The notes under the pieces are model-generated. The model saw nothing but the letters and a program-made list of their open reading frames with translations, was not told the origin of the DNA and searched no databases. Source: Alkalilimnicola ehrlichii (lineage in GTDB: Bacteria > Pseudomonadota > Gammaproteobacteria > Nitrococcales > AK92). Taken from it: 64,000 nt of DNA. The position numbers and the translations under genes were made by a program. Positions 1 through 9,082 of the stretch are shown here, in pieces; the stretch's first letter is position 1, and each line of letters starts with the position of its first letter. The stretch lies in NCBI RefSeq assembly GCF_003399765.1, contig NZ_NFZV01000008.1, forward strand, positions 142,795 through 206,794, read 5' to 3'.

Positions 1-57
1 GCCAAAGCCGCAGGAGTAGCGGCCGCAAGCACCCTTACAAAGCCTGCACAGGGGTAA
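1..57 (+). CDS. possible 3' end of a gene entering from the left
   Basis: Frame 1 is open from the first base to a TAA at 55-57 and would encode an Ala-rich tail of 18 residues ending in KPAQG. No family can be recognised from so little. The only support is the open frame and the position directly before the next gene, so it may equally be non-coding leader sequence. Confidence 0.25.
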   Translation, partial: AKAAGVAAASTLTKPAQG

Positions 58-97
58 AGGAAAAGCAACGTTTTCCGAAAGCGACGGAGTTCAACCC

Positions 98-754
98 ATG
101 GCACGTATTGTTATCATCGGCGGACACGGCAAAATCGCATTGCGGCTAGCGAGGCGGCTAGTTGGCGCTGGCCATGAAGTTAGTGCTTTGATCCGTAACC
201 CGGATCACCGCGACGAGGTAGCCGCCACGGGCGCCAAGCCGTTGCTGGCAGACCTGGAAACAAGCGACACCGACACCCTGATCAACCACCTCATCGGCCA
301 CGATGCGGTGGTTTGGTCCGCCGGCGCGGGCGGCGGCAATCCGCCACGCACCTACGCAGTAGACCGCGATGCCGCGATTCGCTCGATGAACGCCGCCCGA
401 CAAGCCGGTATCGATCGCTACGTCATGGTCTCGTATCTCGGTGCCGGCCCCGAGCATGGGGTTCCGCCCGATCATCCGTTCTTTCCGTATGCGGAGGCAA
501 AGGCCGCCGCCGATCAACACCTGCGTGCATCTAAGCTCGCCTGGACCATCCTCGGCCCCGGCAAACTCACCGACACAGCAGGCTCCGGCAAGATTACCCT
601 CATGCCTAATAGCCGCCCCGGCTTGGCAGACACCTCGCGGGACAACGTAGCGGAGGTCGCCGCCGCCGTTCTGCAGGCCGATAATACCATCGGCAGAACC
701 ATTGAGTTCGTCGACGGCGATACCCCCATTGCCACTGCCGTCCAAACGCTATAG
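98..754 (+). CDS. NAD(P)-binding atypical SDR-family protein
   Basis: A 218-residue Rossmann protein of the atypical short-chain dehydrogenase type (YwnB/YhfK-like NAD(P)H-binding proteins). The N-terminus carries the dinucleotide-binding glycine motif GGHGKIA at residues 8-14, and a YAEAK motif near residue 129 occupies the usual Tyr-x3-Lys position. Length is normal for the family and the protein looks cytosolic. The ATG is preceded by GGAG about 10 bases upstream. It is convergent with the next gene, with a hairpin between them. The substrate cannot be told; members are annotated as NAD(P)H-dependent reductases or nucleotide-sugar epimerase relatives. Confidence 0.88.
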   Translation: MARIVIIGGHGKIALRLARRLVGAGHEVSALIRNPDHRDEVAATGAKPLLADLETSDTDTLINHLIGHDAVVWSAGAGGGNPPRTYAVDRDAAIRSMNAARQAGIDRYVMVSYLGAGPEHGVPPDHPFFPYAEAKAAADQHLRASKLAWTILGPGKLTDTAGSGKITLMPNSRPGLADTSRDNVAEVAAAVLQADNTIGRTIEFVDGDTPIATAVQTL

Positions 755-760
755 AAGGTG

Positions 761-794
761 CTAGTGGCCAATCGGCCACTAGCAGCAGGCTGCT
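761..794. terminator. paired hairpins between convergent genes
   Basis: Two adjacent inverted repeats fill the gap between the convergent SDR and MDR genes: CTAGTGGCC / GGCCACTAG (761-769 with 774-782, four-base loop), and AGCAGC / GCTGCT (781-786 with 789-794). Neither has a clear U-tract, so a bidirectional terminator role is inferred from the position and the perfect stems. Confidence 0.5.
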
Positions 795-1800
795 AGTACT
801 CCAGGCAAATCTTACCGAAGTGGGCGCCTGCCTCCTCGTGGCGGAACGCGGCGGCAATTTCGGCTAAAGCAAAGCGGCTGTCGATCACCGGCCGTAGGTC
901 GTTGACCTCGATCGCGCGGATGAAATCCATCTGCTGGCGGCGGCTGCCGACCACCACGCCTTGTAGGCGTATTTGTTTGAGCATCATCAGTGCCGTCGGC
1001 ACCTCGCCGGCCACCCCGGTTAGCACGCCGATCAGCGCGATATGGCCGCCAATGCGGGTGGCTTTGATCGATTGCGCCAAAGTGCCGGGACCACCGACTT
1101 CGACGACGTGGTCCACACCGCGCCCGCCGGTCCATTCCAGCACGCTCTTACCCCAATTTTCGTCCTTGCGGTAGTTAATCGTGTAGTCGGCACCCAGGGC
1201 ACGAACTCGTTCCAACTTGGCGTCCGAGGAAGACGTAGCGATTACCGTGGCCCCCATGAGCTTGGCCAATTGCAGGGCAAAGATCGACACGCCGCCGGTA
1301 CCCAGCACCAGCACGGTATTGCCGGCCTGCACCGGGCCGTCGACGGCCAGGGCACGCCAAGCGGTCAAGCCCGCCGTCGTCAAGGTCGCCGCCTCGGCGT
1401 GGCTATAGCCCTTGGGCGCTTTGGTAAACCACGTTGCCGGACACACCACCACCTCGCGGGCATAACCGTCGATGCCATCGCCCGGCACACCGGAGAAATC
1501 GCCCACTCGCGGCACCCCGTCCTGCCAGCCGGGAAAGAAGCAGGAAACCACCGAATCGCCCGTTGAGAACTCCGTAACACCCTCGCCCACGGCTTCGACC
1601 ACACCCGCGCCATCGGACATCGGAATGCGTCCGTCAGGGGCCGGCATGCGGCCGCTCACCACACCATAGTCATGGAAATTGAGCGAACTGGCATGAATTC
1701 GAACGCGGATCTCCCCAACCCCCGGCTCTCCAGGGTCCGCCATATCGACTAATTCCAAGCGATCCAGGCCGCCTGGGGAATGCAGTACGACACCTTTCAT
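793..1800 (-). CDS. NAD(P)-dependent alcohol dehydrogenase-like (MDR family)
   Basis: A 335-residue medium-chain dehydrogenase/reductase. It has an N-terminal GroES-like domain (about 1-120) and a Rossmann domain with the VLGTGGVSIFALQLAK nucleotide-binding loop near residue 165. The cysteine cluster for structural zinc is absent, so it resembles the quinone-oxidoreductase-like, zinc-free branch; the motif SLNFHDY replaces the catalytic-zinc region. A strong AAGGAG ribosome site lies just before the ATG. It is monocistronic and convergent with the preceding SDR. The reaction is NAD(P)H-dependent reduction of a carbonyl or enone, but the substrate is unknown. Confidence 0.9.
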   Translation of the reverse strand: MKGVVLHSPGGLDRLELVDMADPGEPGVGEIRVRIHASSLNFHDYGVVSGRMPAPDGRIPMSDGAGVVEAVGEGVTEFSTGDSVVSCFFPGWQDGVPRVGDFSGVPGDGIDGYAREVVVCPATWFTKAPKGYSHAEAATLTTAGLTAWRALAVDGPVQAGNTVLVLGTGGVSIFALQLAKLMGATVIATSSSDAKLERVRALGADYTINYRKDENWGKSVLEWTGGRGVDHVVEVGGPGTLAQSIKATRIGGHIALIGVLTGVAGEVPTALMMLKQIRLQGVVVGSRRQQMDFIRAIEVNDLRPVIDSRFALAEIAAAFRHEEAGAHFGKICLEY

Positions 1801-1953
1801 ATCCTGCTCCTTTTGTGAGGCACACGAGTACGTTTACTTAAGGCGCCTGGGCGTTACTACGGCCAACACAGGCTAACCCAAAGGTAGCAGGATCGAACAA
1901 AAGACGCGGGCCGGATGCCGAATAACGACCTCCGGCCCGTGCTGTGCAACCGC

Positions 1954-2814
1954 TTAGAGCTGATTGATCGGCAATTTCAGGTAAACGGTACCGTTGTCCT
2001 CCGCCGGCGGCATTTTGCCGGCCCGAATATTCACTTGAATGGAAGGCAGGATAAGCCGCGGCATGGCCAAGGTCGCATCGCGTTCGGTGCGCATCTTAAC
2101 GAAGTCCGCCTCCGAGACCGCTTCGTTGACGTGGATATTGCGACGCTTTTGCTCGCCGACACGCGTCTCATAAGCATGCTCGCGGCGATCGCCTGGGTAG
2201 TCGTGGCACATGAACATGCGCGTCTCGTCCGGGAGCGCTAACAGACGTCGCGTCGAGCGGAACAAAGTTGCCGCATCCCCGCCGGGGAAGTCGCAGCGCG
2301 CGGTGCCGACGTCGGGCATGAACAGCGTATCGCCAACAAACACGGCATCGCCGATCACGTAGGCCATATCGGCCGGGGTATGTCCCGGCGTATGCAACGC
2401 ATAGCCTTCCAGTTTGCCGATCCGAAAACGCTCGCCTTCCCGTAACAGATGGTCGAAATCGCTACCGTTGGGCAAAAACTGCTTCTCCAGATTGAACACC
2501 CGCTTGAAGATGCTCTGCACCTGGGTGATGTGCTCGCCGATGGCAATTTTTCCACCCAGCTCGCTGCGAATGAACGGCGCGGCCGACAGATGATCGGCGT
2601 GCGCGTGGGTTTCCAGAATCCACTCGACCGTCAACGCCTGCTGCCGTACGAAATCCACCAAACGCTGTGCTCCGTTCGTCGACGTTCGACCGGATTTGTT
2701 ATCGAAATCCAATACTGGATCGACCACCGCCGCACAACCGCCCGGCTCGTCGTACACCACATAGCTAAAGGTTTCCGTGTCCCGGTCCAAGAATGCTTCT
2801 ACTTGTGGCTGCAT
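1954..2814 (-). CDS. blh: Blh-type metallo-beta-lactamase-fold sulfur hydrolase/dioxygenase
   Basis: A 286-residue metallo-beta-lactamase-fold protein. The metal-binding signature THAHADH lies near residues 98-104, followed by HTPGHTPADM and a late CHDYPGD motif, the pattern of the Blh/persulfide dioxygenase branch. Members oxidise glutathione persulfide and are linked to sulfide detoxification. A GAGGTGA ribosome site precedes the ATG. It diverges from an ArsR-family BigR-type regulator across 88 bases that hold overlapping promoters and an A/T-rich palindrome. The Blh-BigR-PmpAB arrangement is known in Xylella and Agrobacterium. Cytosolic. The exact substrate is inferred from this context. 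Confidence 0.9.
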   Translation of the reverse strand: MQPQVEAFLDRDTETFSYVVYDEPGGCAAVVDPVLDFDNKSGRTSTNGAQRLVDFVRQQALTVEWILETHAHADHLSAAPFIRSELGGKIAIGEHITQVQSIFKRVFNLEKQFLPNGSDFDHLLREGERFRIGKLEGYALHTPGHTPADMAYVIGDAVFVGDTLFMPDVGTARCDFPGGDAATLFRSTRRLLALPDETRMFMCHDYPGDRREHAYETRVGEQKRRNIHVNEAVSEADFVKMRTERDATLAMPRLILPSIQVNIRAGKMPPAEDNGTVYLKLPINQL

Positions 2815-2843
2815 GATCTCACCTCACCGCCAAGACAGTTTAC

Positions 2844-2880
2844 TTGCAGACAATATATATTTTTATATAATATTTTCCAA
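2844..2880. promoter_or_regulatory. divergent blh/bigR promoters with BigR-like operator
   Basis: Rightward promoter: TTGCAG (2844-2849), 16-base spacer, TATAAT (2866-2871). Leftward promoter on the other strand: TTGGAA (2880-2875), 17-base spacer, TATATT (2857-2852). The two overlap almost completely, and an imperfect A/T palindrome at about 2852-2875 lies between the elements. BigR/SqrR-type repressors are known to bind A/T-rich palindromes of this kind, so one bound dimer should block both directions. Binding itself is inferred. Confidence 0.75.
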
Positions 2881-2902
2881 GCAACTTTAATGGGGCACTG
2901 CC

Positions 2903-3232
2903 ATGCCAGATACCACCGGCTTAGACATCGAGACAATGCGGGCCGCGGCCGGCGAAGCGACCGGACTACTCCGCCTACTCGCGCACGAAGACCGTATGCT
3001 CCTGCTCTGCCAGCTCTCGCAAGCCGAGCTGTGCGTCGGCGAGCTGGAAGAACGATTGGGCATTCACCAGCCCAGCCTGTCGCAACAACTTGGCGTGCTC
3101 CGGCGCGAAGGTCTGGTAGAGACGCGACGCGAGGGCAAACACATCTACTACCGCATCGGCGACCCACGCGCCCTGCAAGTGCTGGAGACCTTGTACGGCC
3201 TCTTTTGTAAACAAAACGGAGATACGCGATGA
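2903..3232 (+). CDS. bigR: ArsR-family repressor, BigR/SqrR-type persulfide sensor
   Basis: A 109-residue winged-helix protein. The recognition helix region reads HQPSLSQQLGVLRREGLV (about 55-72), followed by the wing RREGKHIYYRI. Cys36 and Cys102 fall where BigR and SqrR carry the two cysteines that form a tetrasulfide bridge on exposure to persulfide, and an extra Cys44 is present. This supports a role as repressor of sulfide-detoxification genes, probably autoregulated from the A/T palindrome just upstream. Its TGA overlaps the ATG of the next gene (ATGA), indicating translational coupling to the PmpA/PmpB transporter genes. Confidence 0.9.
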   Translation: MPDTTGLDIETMRAAAGEATGLLRLLAHEDRMLLLCQLSQAELCVGELEERLGIHQPSLSQQLGVLRREGLVETRREGKHIYYRIGDPRALQVLETLYGLFCKQNGDTR

Positions 3233-3663
3233 ACATCGATTGGGCGGCATTCACGCCGTGGTCGGCGCTCGCCGGTGGGGTACTCATCGGTCTTTCGGCG
3301 GCCCTGTTCGTGTTACTGAACGGCCGCATCGCCGGCATCAGCGGCATTCTCGGCGGTCTGCTCCGACCAAGCCGAAACGACATCGGCTGGCGCGTCGCCT
3401 TTCTGCTTGGACTACTGGCAGCCCCCTTAGCCTGGTTGGCCGTCGCCGGTACACCGACGATCGAGGTTGCAGCCGGTTATCCGCTCATCGTTGCCGCCGG
3501 GCTTATCGTCGGTATCAGTACCCGCTATGCCAGCGGCTGTACCAGCGGCCATGGCGTTTGCGGGCTGTCTCGCTTATCGCCGCGCTCATTAATAGCCACC
3601 TTAGCCTTCATGGGCACCGGTTTTCTGACGGTATTCGTCGTACGGCATCTCCTGGGAGCCTAA
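3229..3663 (+). CDS. pmpA: YeeE/YedE-family sulfur transporter subunit, PmpA-like
   Basis: A 144-residue membrane protein with about four hydrophobic segments. It has the conserved cysteine loop CTSGHGVCG near residues 103-111 that marks the YeeE/YedE (DUF6691-related) sulfur-transport family. Members move thiosulfate or other reduced sulfur species across the inner membrane. This is the half-size form that pairs with PmpB, encoded four bases downstream. It overlaps bigR by four bases, so the transporter is expressed with its regulator. Direction of transport (sulfur import or removal) cannot be read from the sequence. Confidence 0.88.
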   Translation: MNIDWAAFTPWSALAGGVLIGLSAALFVLLNGRIAGISGILGGLLRPSRNDIGWRVAFLLGLLAAPLAWLAVAGTPTIEVAAGYPLIVAAGLIVGISTRYASGCTSGHGVCGLSRLSPRSLIATLAFMGTGFLTVFVVRHLLGA

Positions 3664-3667
3664 CCCC

Positions 3668-4090
3668 ATGCACAAAACAACCGCTTCGGCTTTTCTGGTG
3701 GGCCTGTTATTCGGGTTCGGGCTGTTGGTCTCCGGCATGGCTAATCCGGAGAAAGTACTCGGTTTTCTTGACCTGTTCGGCGCCTGGGATCCGTCCTTGG
3801 CCCTGGTGATGGCAGGCGCGATCGGCGTCGGCCTGATTGCCTTTCGCTTCGCCGGTGGCCGCGAGCGCACCGTGCTCGGCGAGCCGATGCGCATCCCTAC
3901 CAAGCGTGATCTCGACGCTCGCCTGATTATCGGCAGCCTTGGCTTTGGCGTCGGCTGGGGCTTGGTCGGGTTCTGCCCAGGCCCCGCCCTGGTCGCCCTC
4001 GGCGCCGGCGAGGCTAAAGCAATCGTATTTGTTACCGCGATGCTCGGCGGCATGGCCGCATTCGAACTCCTCGAACGCAACAAGTCCTAG
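3668..4090 (+). CDS. pmpB: YeeE/YedE-family sulfur transporter subunit, PmpB-like (DUF6691)
   Basis: A 140-residue inner-membrane protein, the partner half of PmpA. It shows the family motifs FGFGLLVSGMANPEKV near the N-terminus and GFCPGPALVALG near residue 104, whose cysteine is conserved. Together the pair equals a full-length YeeE. It is the last gene of the bigR-pmpA-pmpB operon; a 12-bp perfect stem-loop follows 45 bases later. The role in sulfur-compound transport is from family knowledge. Confidence 0.88.
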   Translation: MHKTTASAFLVGLLFGFGLLVSGMANPEKVLGFLDLFGAWDPSLALVMAGAIGVGLIAFRFAGGRERTVLGEPMRIPTKRDLDARLIIGSLGFGVGWGLVGFCPGPALVALGAGEAKAIVFVTAMLGGMAAFELLERNKS

Positions 4091-4135
4091 CAAGCATGCG
4101 CCCATAGCAATGGCGACCGCTTGTTAGTCGTTAGC

Positions 4136-4165
4136 GCTTATCGCCCCACACACGGGGCGATAAGC
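4136..4165. terminator. 12-bp stem-loop between convergent pmpB and antiporter operon
   Basis: GCTTATCGCCCC (4136-4147) pairs perfectly with GGGGCGATAAGC (4154-4165) over a six-base loop. It sits between the convergent ends of pmpB and the antiporter operon. There is no U-run on either side, so a bidirectional terminator is likely but not proven. Confidence 0.65.
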
Positions 4166-4170
4166 TCCGC

Positions 4171-5832
4171 TCAAAACGGCGGCCACTTGCTGCCCACGGC
4201 GCTTTGCCCCAGCACAAATAACAAAACCAAGGCCAACACCAACAGACTATGGCCGATAATCGGCCAACGGTGCAGCCCTCGCTCCAGCCTCGTCAAGCAT
4301 AGAGCACCAACCTGCCACAGGCGCTGCACGCTGGCTTGCTCAAGGCAAGGCAGCGGCCGCCCCCACCCTCCTAAGCCCGTGACGGGGAGCCAACGCCATG
4401 CGCTAGCTACCAGCAACGCAAGCAACAGCGGCCAACTCGCTCCCCACACGGCAGAAAGCCCCACACTGTCCGCGACCAGCGGCTCGCCGGCAAACCACCG
4501 CCAAGGTAAGGCTAACGCCAAGACGACCGCACCGCACCAGGTACCCAACAACCACCAACCGCCGAACTGTGTGCCAACGGCCCGCTCCTGTCGAACCACG
4601 GCAAGAAAACGCAACATAGCCAACATCGTTACCACGCTGCTTAGGTACAACATGGCCGGCATCCATTCCGCATAGGCCGTCGGCGTGGCAGCCAAGCCCA
4701 GCGCCGTCTTTGCTAGCAAACCGCCGGTGAAAGGCGCCCCCGCCAAGGCTAACGCCAGACAGGCCAACAGCACCCACACCAGAGTTCGCTGGCCTGTGCG
4801 CATAAACACCCCGACCCCGAGAAACAAGCCGGCCTTCACCAGCCCATGGTGCAGAACGAAAACCGTCGTCGCCGTCCAGGCGGAAGCTACCGCCGCAGGC
4901 TCGCTCAACGCCAAGCCCGCCACCACGACGATAAGCCCCATCTGGCTCACGCTAGACCAAGCCAGCACTGTCTTCGCCCGCGCGCTGAACATAGCGCGGA
5001 GCGCACCGTAGAAGGTGCCGATCACGCCCAGAACGACTAGCGTCATGCCCCAACTCGGCATGTTGCCCAGCCCCGGCTCCACAACGCGCCACCACCCCAG
5101 GGCACCCGCCTTGATCATCACCCCGCTGAGCACCGCACTAGCCGGAACCGGCGCCACCGAATGGGCGCGCGGCAACCAGCTATGCAGACCAACCACCCCG
5201 AGCTTGAGGCCGAAGCCGATGCCGAACAAAACGAGCGGCACCGTCGGCGCCCCCGCAAGCACCGCCTCGAACGCCAAGAACTCGCCGGGCGCGCTCCGCG
5301 CGGCCAATAAAGCCACGGCCGTGAGCAGACACAACTCCCCCACACTCATCATCAGGAAGTAACGATAACCGGCCTGGCGCGCAGCCGTATCGCGCGAGTA
5401 CACGATCAGGCCATAAGCAGCAAAGGTCATCACACCCAGCGCCACATAAAACGCCAGCACGCCATCGGCGAGAACCAGACCTAAACTACCGCCCAAGCTC
5501 AGACACCACAAAGCGGCAAAACCAGGGTTAGGGCGCTGCCCGAACCAGGCCAGTACGAACGCGCCGGCTAAGCTCCAGATCAAAGCTGCCGGCAGCAGAA
5601 AAGCACCTGCCGTAGCATCCAGTACGAAACCGATACCGGGCAAGGATTCGGGCCGCCACACAACAGCCTCCGCCGACCCGCAGAAGGCCAAGACCAACGC
5701 CGGCAAAGGAGCAATAGGCAGTAGGTAAACCGCTGGCGTACGCAGCCGCGGTAGCGTAAACAACAGCAAGACCGCCCAGGGTGTAATCAATGCCAGCTGC
5801 AAGCCGCCGGCGGCCGAGACGAATGCGCTCAT
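4171..5832 (-). CDS. proton-conducting membrane transporter, second NuoL/M/MrpD-like subunit
   Basis: A 553-residue polytopic protein of the proton-conducting transporter family (complex I NuoL/NuoM, MrpA/MrpD). Key motifs are the FLMMSVGELCLL helix and GLKLGVVGLHSWLPRAHSVAPVP (about 214-236), which holds the transport-helix lysine and the conserved HSWLPxAH stretch. It is the last gene of the seven-gene minus-strand cluster and overlaps the preceding MrpD gene by four bases (ATGA). Having two MrpD-like subunits and no full-length MrpA is unlike the classical mrpABCDEFG operon. Function as an ion-translocating channel is a family inference. Confidence 0.88.
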   Translation of the reverse strand: MSAFVSAAGGLQLALITPWAVLLLFTLPRLRTPAVYLLPIAPLPALVLAFCGSAEAVVWRPESLPGIGFVLDATAGAFLLPAALIWSLAGAFVLAWFGQRPNPGFAALWCLSLGGSLGLVLADGVLAFYVALGVMTFAAYGLIVYSRDTAARQAGYRYFLMMSVGELCLLTAVALLAARSAPGEFLAFEAVLAGAPTVPLVLFGIGFGLKLGVVGLHSWLPRAHSVAPVPASAVLSGVMIKAGALGWWRVVEPGLGNMPSWGMTLVVLGVIGTFYGALRAMFSARAKTVLAWSSVSQMGLIVVVAGLALSEPAAVASAWTATTVFVLHHGLVKAGLFLGVGVFMRTGQRTLVWVLLACLALALAGAPFTGGLLAKTALGLAATPTAYAEWMPAMLYLSSVVTMLAMLRFLAVVRQERAVGTQFGGWWLLGTWCGAVVLALALPWRWFAGEPLVADSVGLSAVWGASWPLLLALLVASAWRWLPVTGLGGWGRPLPCLEQASVQRLWQVGALCLTRLERGLHRWPIIGHSLLVLALVLLFVLGQSAVGSKWPPF

Positions 5833-7282
5833 CCAAACTCCCCGAAGGGAAGCCGCCCCGGCTCCAACAGCAAAGCCAACAAACCCAAGCCGACAGCGGC
5901 CAACGCTAACGCCAAGGCGCTGCCCGACAATAGCCCCGAGACGCCTGCACCGGCTACAGGCGCCACCGGGCGGGCGACCACCTCTAATACCCGAAGCAAG
6001 TAAATAATCGTTAGAAAACTACCGGCCACAATCGCTAACGCCCAGAGCCAAGCGTCTACCGACAGCGCTGCCTGTAGCAACCACCATTTACCGACAAAAC
6101 CGCCGGTCGGCGGCAACCCCACTAAACTCGCCATCGCCAAGCACACTGCCAACCATAACACCGCGGTCTCTCGGCTCGCACCGCCAAGTCGCGCCAAACG
6201 ATCGAAACCCTGACTCAGCAGCAAGCCGCCCGCCGCCAAAAAAGCGCTGCCTTCGCCAAACCATGGGCCAGCACTAGCAGCACCGCCCCGGTCCACGCCA
6301 ATTGGCTGCTATCCGCGTCCACCGCCAAGGGAAAAACTAACATTCCAAAACCGAACTGGGACACGGTCGAATAGGCGATCAGCATTTTCAGTCGCCGTTG
6401 CAGCAACGCCTGTAGACCGCCCCATAGAATGGCAGCCACCCCCAAAAGACCCAGTAGCGTTGCACCGCCCTGGCCCAACAACTCCGCGAACGGCCCCAGC
6501 CATAATCGCACCGCCAGGTAAAACGGAGCGGCCACTACCACGGCCGAAAGCACCGCGCTCACCGCTGTGGGCGCCTTTCCGTGCGCCGCCGGCAACCAGA
6601 AATGCAGCGGAAATACAGCGGCTTTCAACAACAAACCCAGCGTCATCACAACGGCGGCCAATACGCTGGCCAGATCGGCTTCGAAGACGTCCGTCAGCAA
6701 CCCGATATCGAGCACGCCGTAGCGGCCGTAGAGCAAACTCACGCCCAGCAAGTAAAGGGACGAGCCGAGTAGAGTCGCCAGCAGATAGCTCCAGGCCGCC
6801 GCCAAAGCCGGGGTACCGACGGCTAAGGCAATCAAGGCCACAGCCGATAAGCCCATCAACTCCTGCGCCACATAAATATTGAACAGATCGGCCGACAAAA
6901 ACAGCGCATTCAAGCCGGCAACCAAGAATAGCCATAAGGGCCAGAAAAAGCGCTGGGCTACGAGCATATTGCCCGCCGCCCCCGGTTCCGCCGCTCGATA
7001 GGCACCGGCACACGTCGCCACGCCCGCAGTAAGCAGCAACATAGCGCCGCTTAGCCCGTCCGCGTGCCATGCGATACCTAAAGGCGCGGGCCAACCGCCC
7101 AGCGTCTGCCGCCACGGGCCAACGCTCAGCACCTGGAAAACCAACACGCCGGCCGCCGCCAACACGATGACGACGGCAACCAGCGCAAGGGCAAGAGCCG
7201 CGCGCGGCACGACAAACGCGCCGATTGCCGCCAACAACGGCAAGACCACCAACGCAACCGCGGCCCACTCGCCGAGCGTCAC
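5829..7282 (-). CDS. mnhD: Mrp-type Na+/H+ antiporter subunit D (frame broken by one base)
   Basis: MrpD/NuoN-type ion-translocating subunit. Residues 1-348 read in one frame, with HFWLPAAHGKAPTAVSAVLS near residue 228. The frame then breaks at an A6 run on the plus strand (6238-6243). Adding one base joins LAHGLAKAALF to LAAGGLLLSQGFDRL and restores a 484-residue product of normal length. The break is therefore probably a homopolymer error. The start overlaps mnhC by four bases and the stop overlaps the next transporter gene by four, as expected for a tightly coupled operon. Confidence 0.9.
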
Positions 7283-7572
7283 GGCCGCTCCTTAGGCCGA
7301 CCCGCAGCGTCCTGCCGCCCTCGGATCGGCAATCGCACCAACAAGGCGAGAGCGACCGCCGTCGTACTGACGGTAACGACAATACCGGTTAGTACAATGG
7401 CATGAGGCACCGCATCGAGAGGCTCGGACTGACGCGCAACGGCCACTAGCAGCAAAAAGACCGAAGCGCTTAGCACATTCAGCGACAACACCTTGCGCAA
7501 CGGGTGCCGCGCCGAAAATAAACCGGATAACCCTATACCAAACAAGGCCCCAGCCAGCACCATATACATCAT
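7279..7572 (-). CDS. mnhC: Mrp-type Na+/H+ antiporter subunit C
   Basis: A 97-residue, three-helix NuoK-like protein. The conserved segment around DAVPHAIVLTGIVVTVSTTA (about 53-72) is diagnostic of MnhC/MrpC. It starts two bases after the stop of the mnhB-like gene and ends inside the ATG of mnhD. It forms part of the membrane arm of the antiporter. Confidence 0.92.
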   Translation of the reverse strand: MMYMVLAGALFGIGLSGLFSARHPLRKVLSLNVLSASVFLLLVAVARQSEPLDAVPHAIVLTGIVVTVSTTAVALALLVRLPIRGRQDAAGRPKERP

Positions 7573-8510
7573 TTAACCATCCCTGCCTTCCCACTGCGTT
7601 GGTGGCCTCCCGCCTAGGTAAAGGGCAAAAATCAGCAGTGCGATGGAAAGCCCCGCGGTCAACTCAAGCAACAAGATCGTCTCGGTTGCCCAAGCGACAG
7701 GATAGGTAAAGAAACCGAGCCCCATAAAGGCCGTCCCGGCCGCCACGGCCACCATACAAGCCAAACCCAGCGATAAAACGCCACGCCAAGGAAGCGAGCC
7801 GGACAGCCACGGGCGCGCCCGCTTAGCAGCATGAGAATGCCTCCCGCCCCAAGCACGGCACCGGCCTGAAACGCGCCACCGGGCGCGTGGCTACCCCGCC
7901 ACAATAGGTAAACGCTAAGCAACACAAAAACCGGGAATAATAAGCGCCCCAAGGCCGGCAAAGCCGGCGACGGCACGGCGGGCACTAGCGGCCGTGCAAC
8001 TGCGCCGAAAGACCAAAGCACAATCGCAGCCAGCAATAAAACGCCGACCTCCAGCAAGGTGTCGAAGGCCCGGAAGTTCAACAACACTGCCGTTACCGGG
8101 TTATCGACCCCCGACCTGGCCAAGGCCGAATCCACATGCTCGCCCAAGCCCGGCGTCGGCAACTGCCAGGCCACCACCGCGAGCAAGCCCAACACGGCTA
8201 AGCCGGCAGGTACCCACAGCCACCACTCGCGCGGCGCACTCGCACCGCGGTCATCCGAATACTCAAGCCGCCCCAAAGCGGACAATAGCAACGCGCCGGT
8301 TACACCCGCACCAATGGCGGCTTCCGCCAGAGCGATATCCGGCGCTTCCAGCCTCACCCAAGCAAGCGCCATCAACAACCCGAAGACAATGAAACTAACA
8401 ACCGAGCGGAACAGCCCCGCGCCGTGCGTCGCCTGCCAGGCGAGCCATAACAGAGCCAACGCCAACAGCCCATCGAAAACGGCCGCCGGCCAGATCGTCA
8501 CAGCCCCCAT
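7573..8510 (-). CDS. mnhB: DUF4040-MnhB fusion subunit of Mrp-type antiporter (frame broken)
   Basis: The first part (about 1-90) matches DUF4040, the domain found at the C-terminal end of MrpA (motif WVRLEAPDIALAEAAIGAGV). The second part matches MnhB (RGSHAPGGAFQAGAVLGAGG). Near 7816-7826 one base is missing; restoring it joins the sequence to RPWLSGSLPWRG and the terminal helices, giving about 312 residues. The chosen ATG at 8510 starts MGAVTIW and overlaps mnhG by 13 bases. The fusion, with no MrpA N-terminal part in the operon, resembles the membrane-bound-hydrogenase-like Mrp arrangement. Confidence 0.88.
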
Positions 8511-8799
8511 GGCCTCATTCCGCGCTGATGGGCAGTGCGTGCGATCAAACCGGCCCCAATCGCCGAAGCCAGTAGCATCAAACCCCATACCAACAAGAGC
8601 TTAAGCGTCGTCAACCAACTGCCGGAGTACAAACCCAAGCCTATGCACACCAGGCCAAGCCCGGCGCTGTCGCTCTTGGAAAGTGCATGCAGGCGACTGT
8701 ATACGTCGGGAAAGCGCAACAAGCCTAGCGTGCCGAACAAGAAAAAACGATGCCGAACAAGACGAACACCAGGCCAATCCATGCCACCATACTCATCAT
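8498..8799 (-). CDS. mnhG: Mrp-type Na+/H+ antiporter subunit G (frame broken)
   Basis: A 100-residue MnhG once corrected. The real start MMSMVAWIGLVFV begins at 8799, and the conserved core FLFGTLGLLRFPDVYSRLHA lies in the next frame. The two are separated by a plus-strand A6 run (8742-8747) that should be A7. The ATG overlaps the mnhF stop by four bases (ATGA), which supports this start over upstream alternatives in the shifted frame. Small membrane subunit of the antiporter. Confidence 0.9.
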
Positions 8800-9082
8800 T
8801 CTTTCTCATTTTGAGTTTGCGAAGACGCCGTGCTCGACCAAGCCCGGCGGACAAAGGTCACCACCGCCAAAGCCGATAACAAGGCAAAACCAACGCAACG
8901 TCGAGTAAAATATCGTTACCGCCCACAATGGCCAGTAACAACAAGACAGCCACTGCCGAGGTGGAAAACATCTCCGCGGCCAGCATACGATCGGCCGCCG
9001 ACGGACCGCGTAATACGCGCACCATACCCACCACAATATTCAGTAGCAAAACGGGCACGAGATACAGGAGGAAATCATCCAT
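8796..9082 (-). CDS. mnhF: Mrp-type Na+/H+ antiporter subunit F (frame broken)
   Basis: The N-terminal part shows the MnhF core RVLRGPSAADRMLAAEMFST (about 22-41) and DILLDVALVL. The frame then ends early, but a one-base shift near 8880-8886 continues with LLSALAVVTFVRRAW, the usual MnhF C-terminus, giving 95 residues. The corrected stop overlaps mnhG and the start overlaps mnhE by eight bases. Three-helix membrane subunit. Confidence 0.88.
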
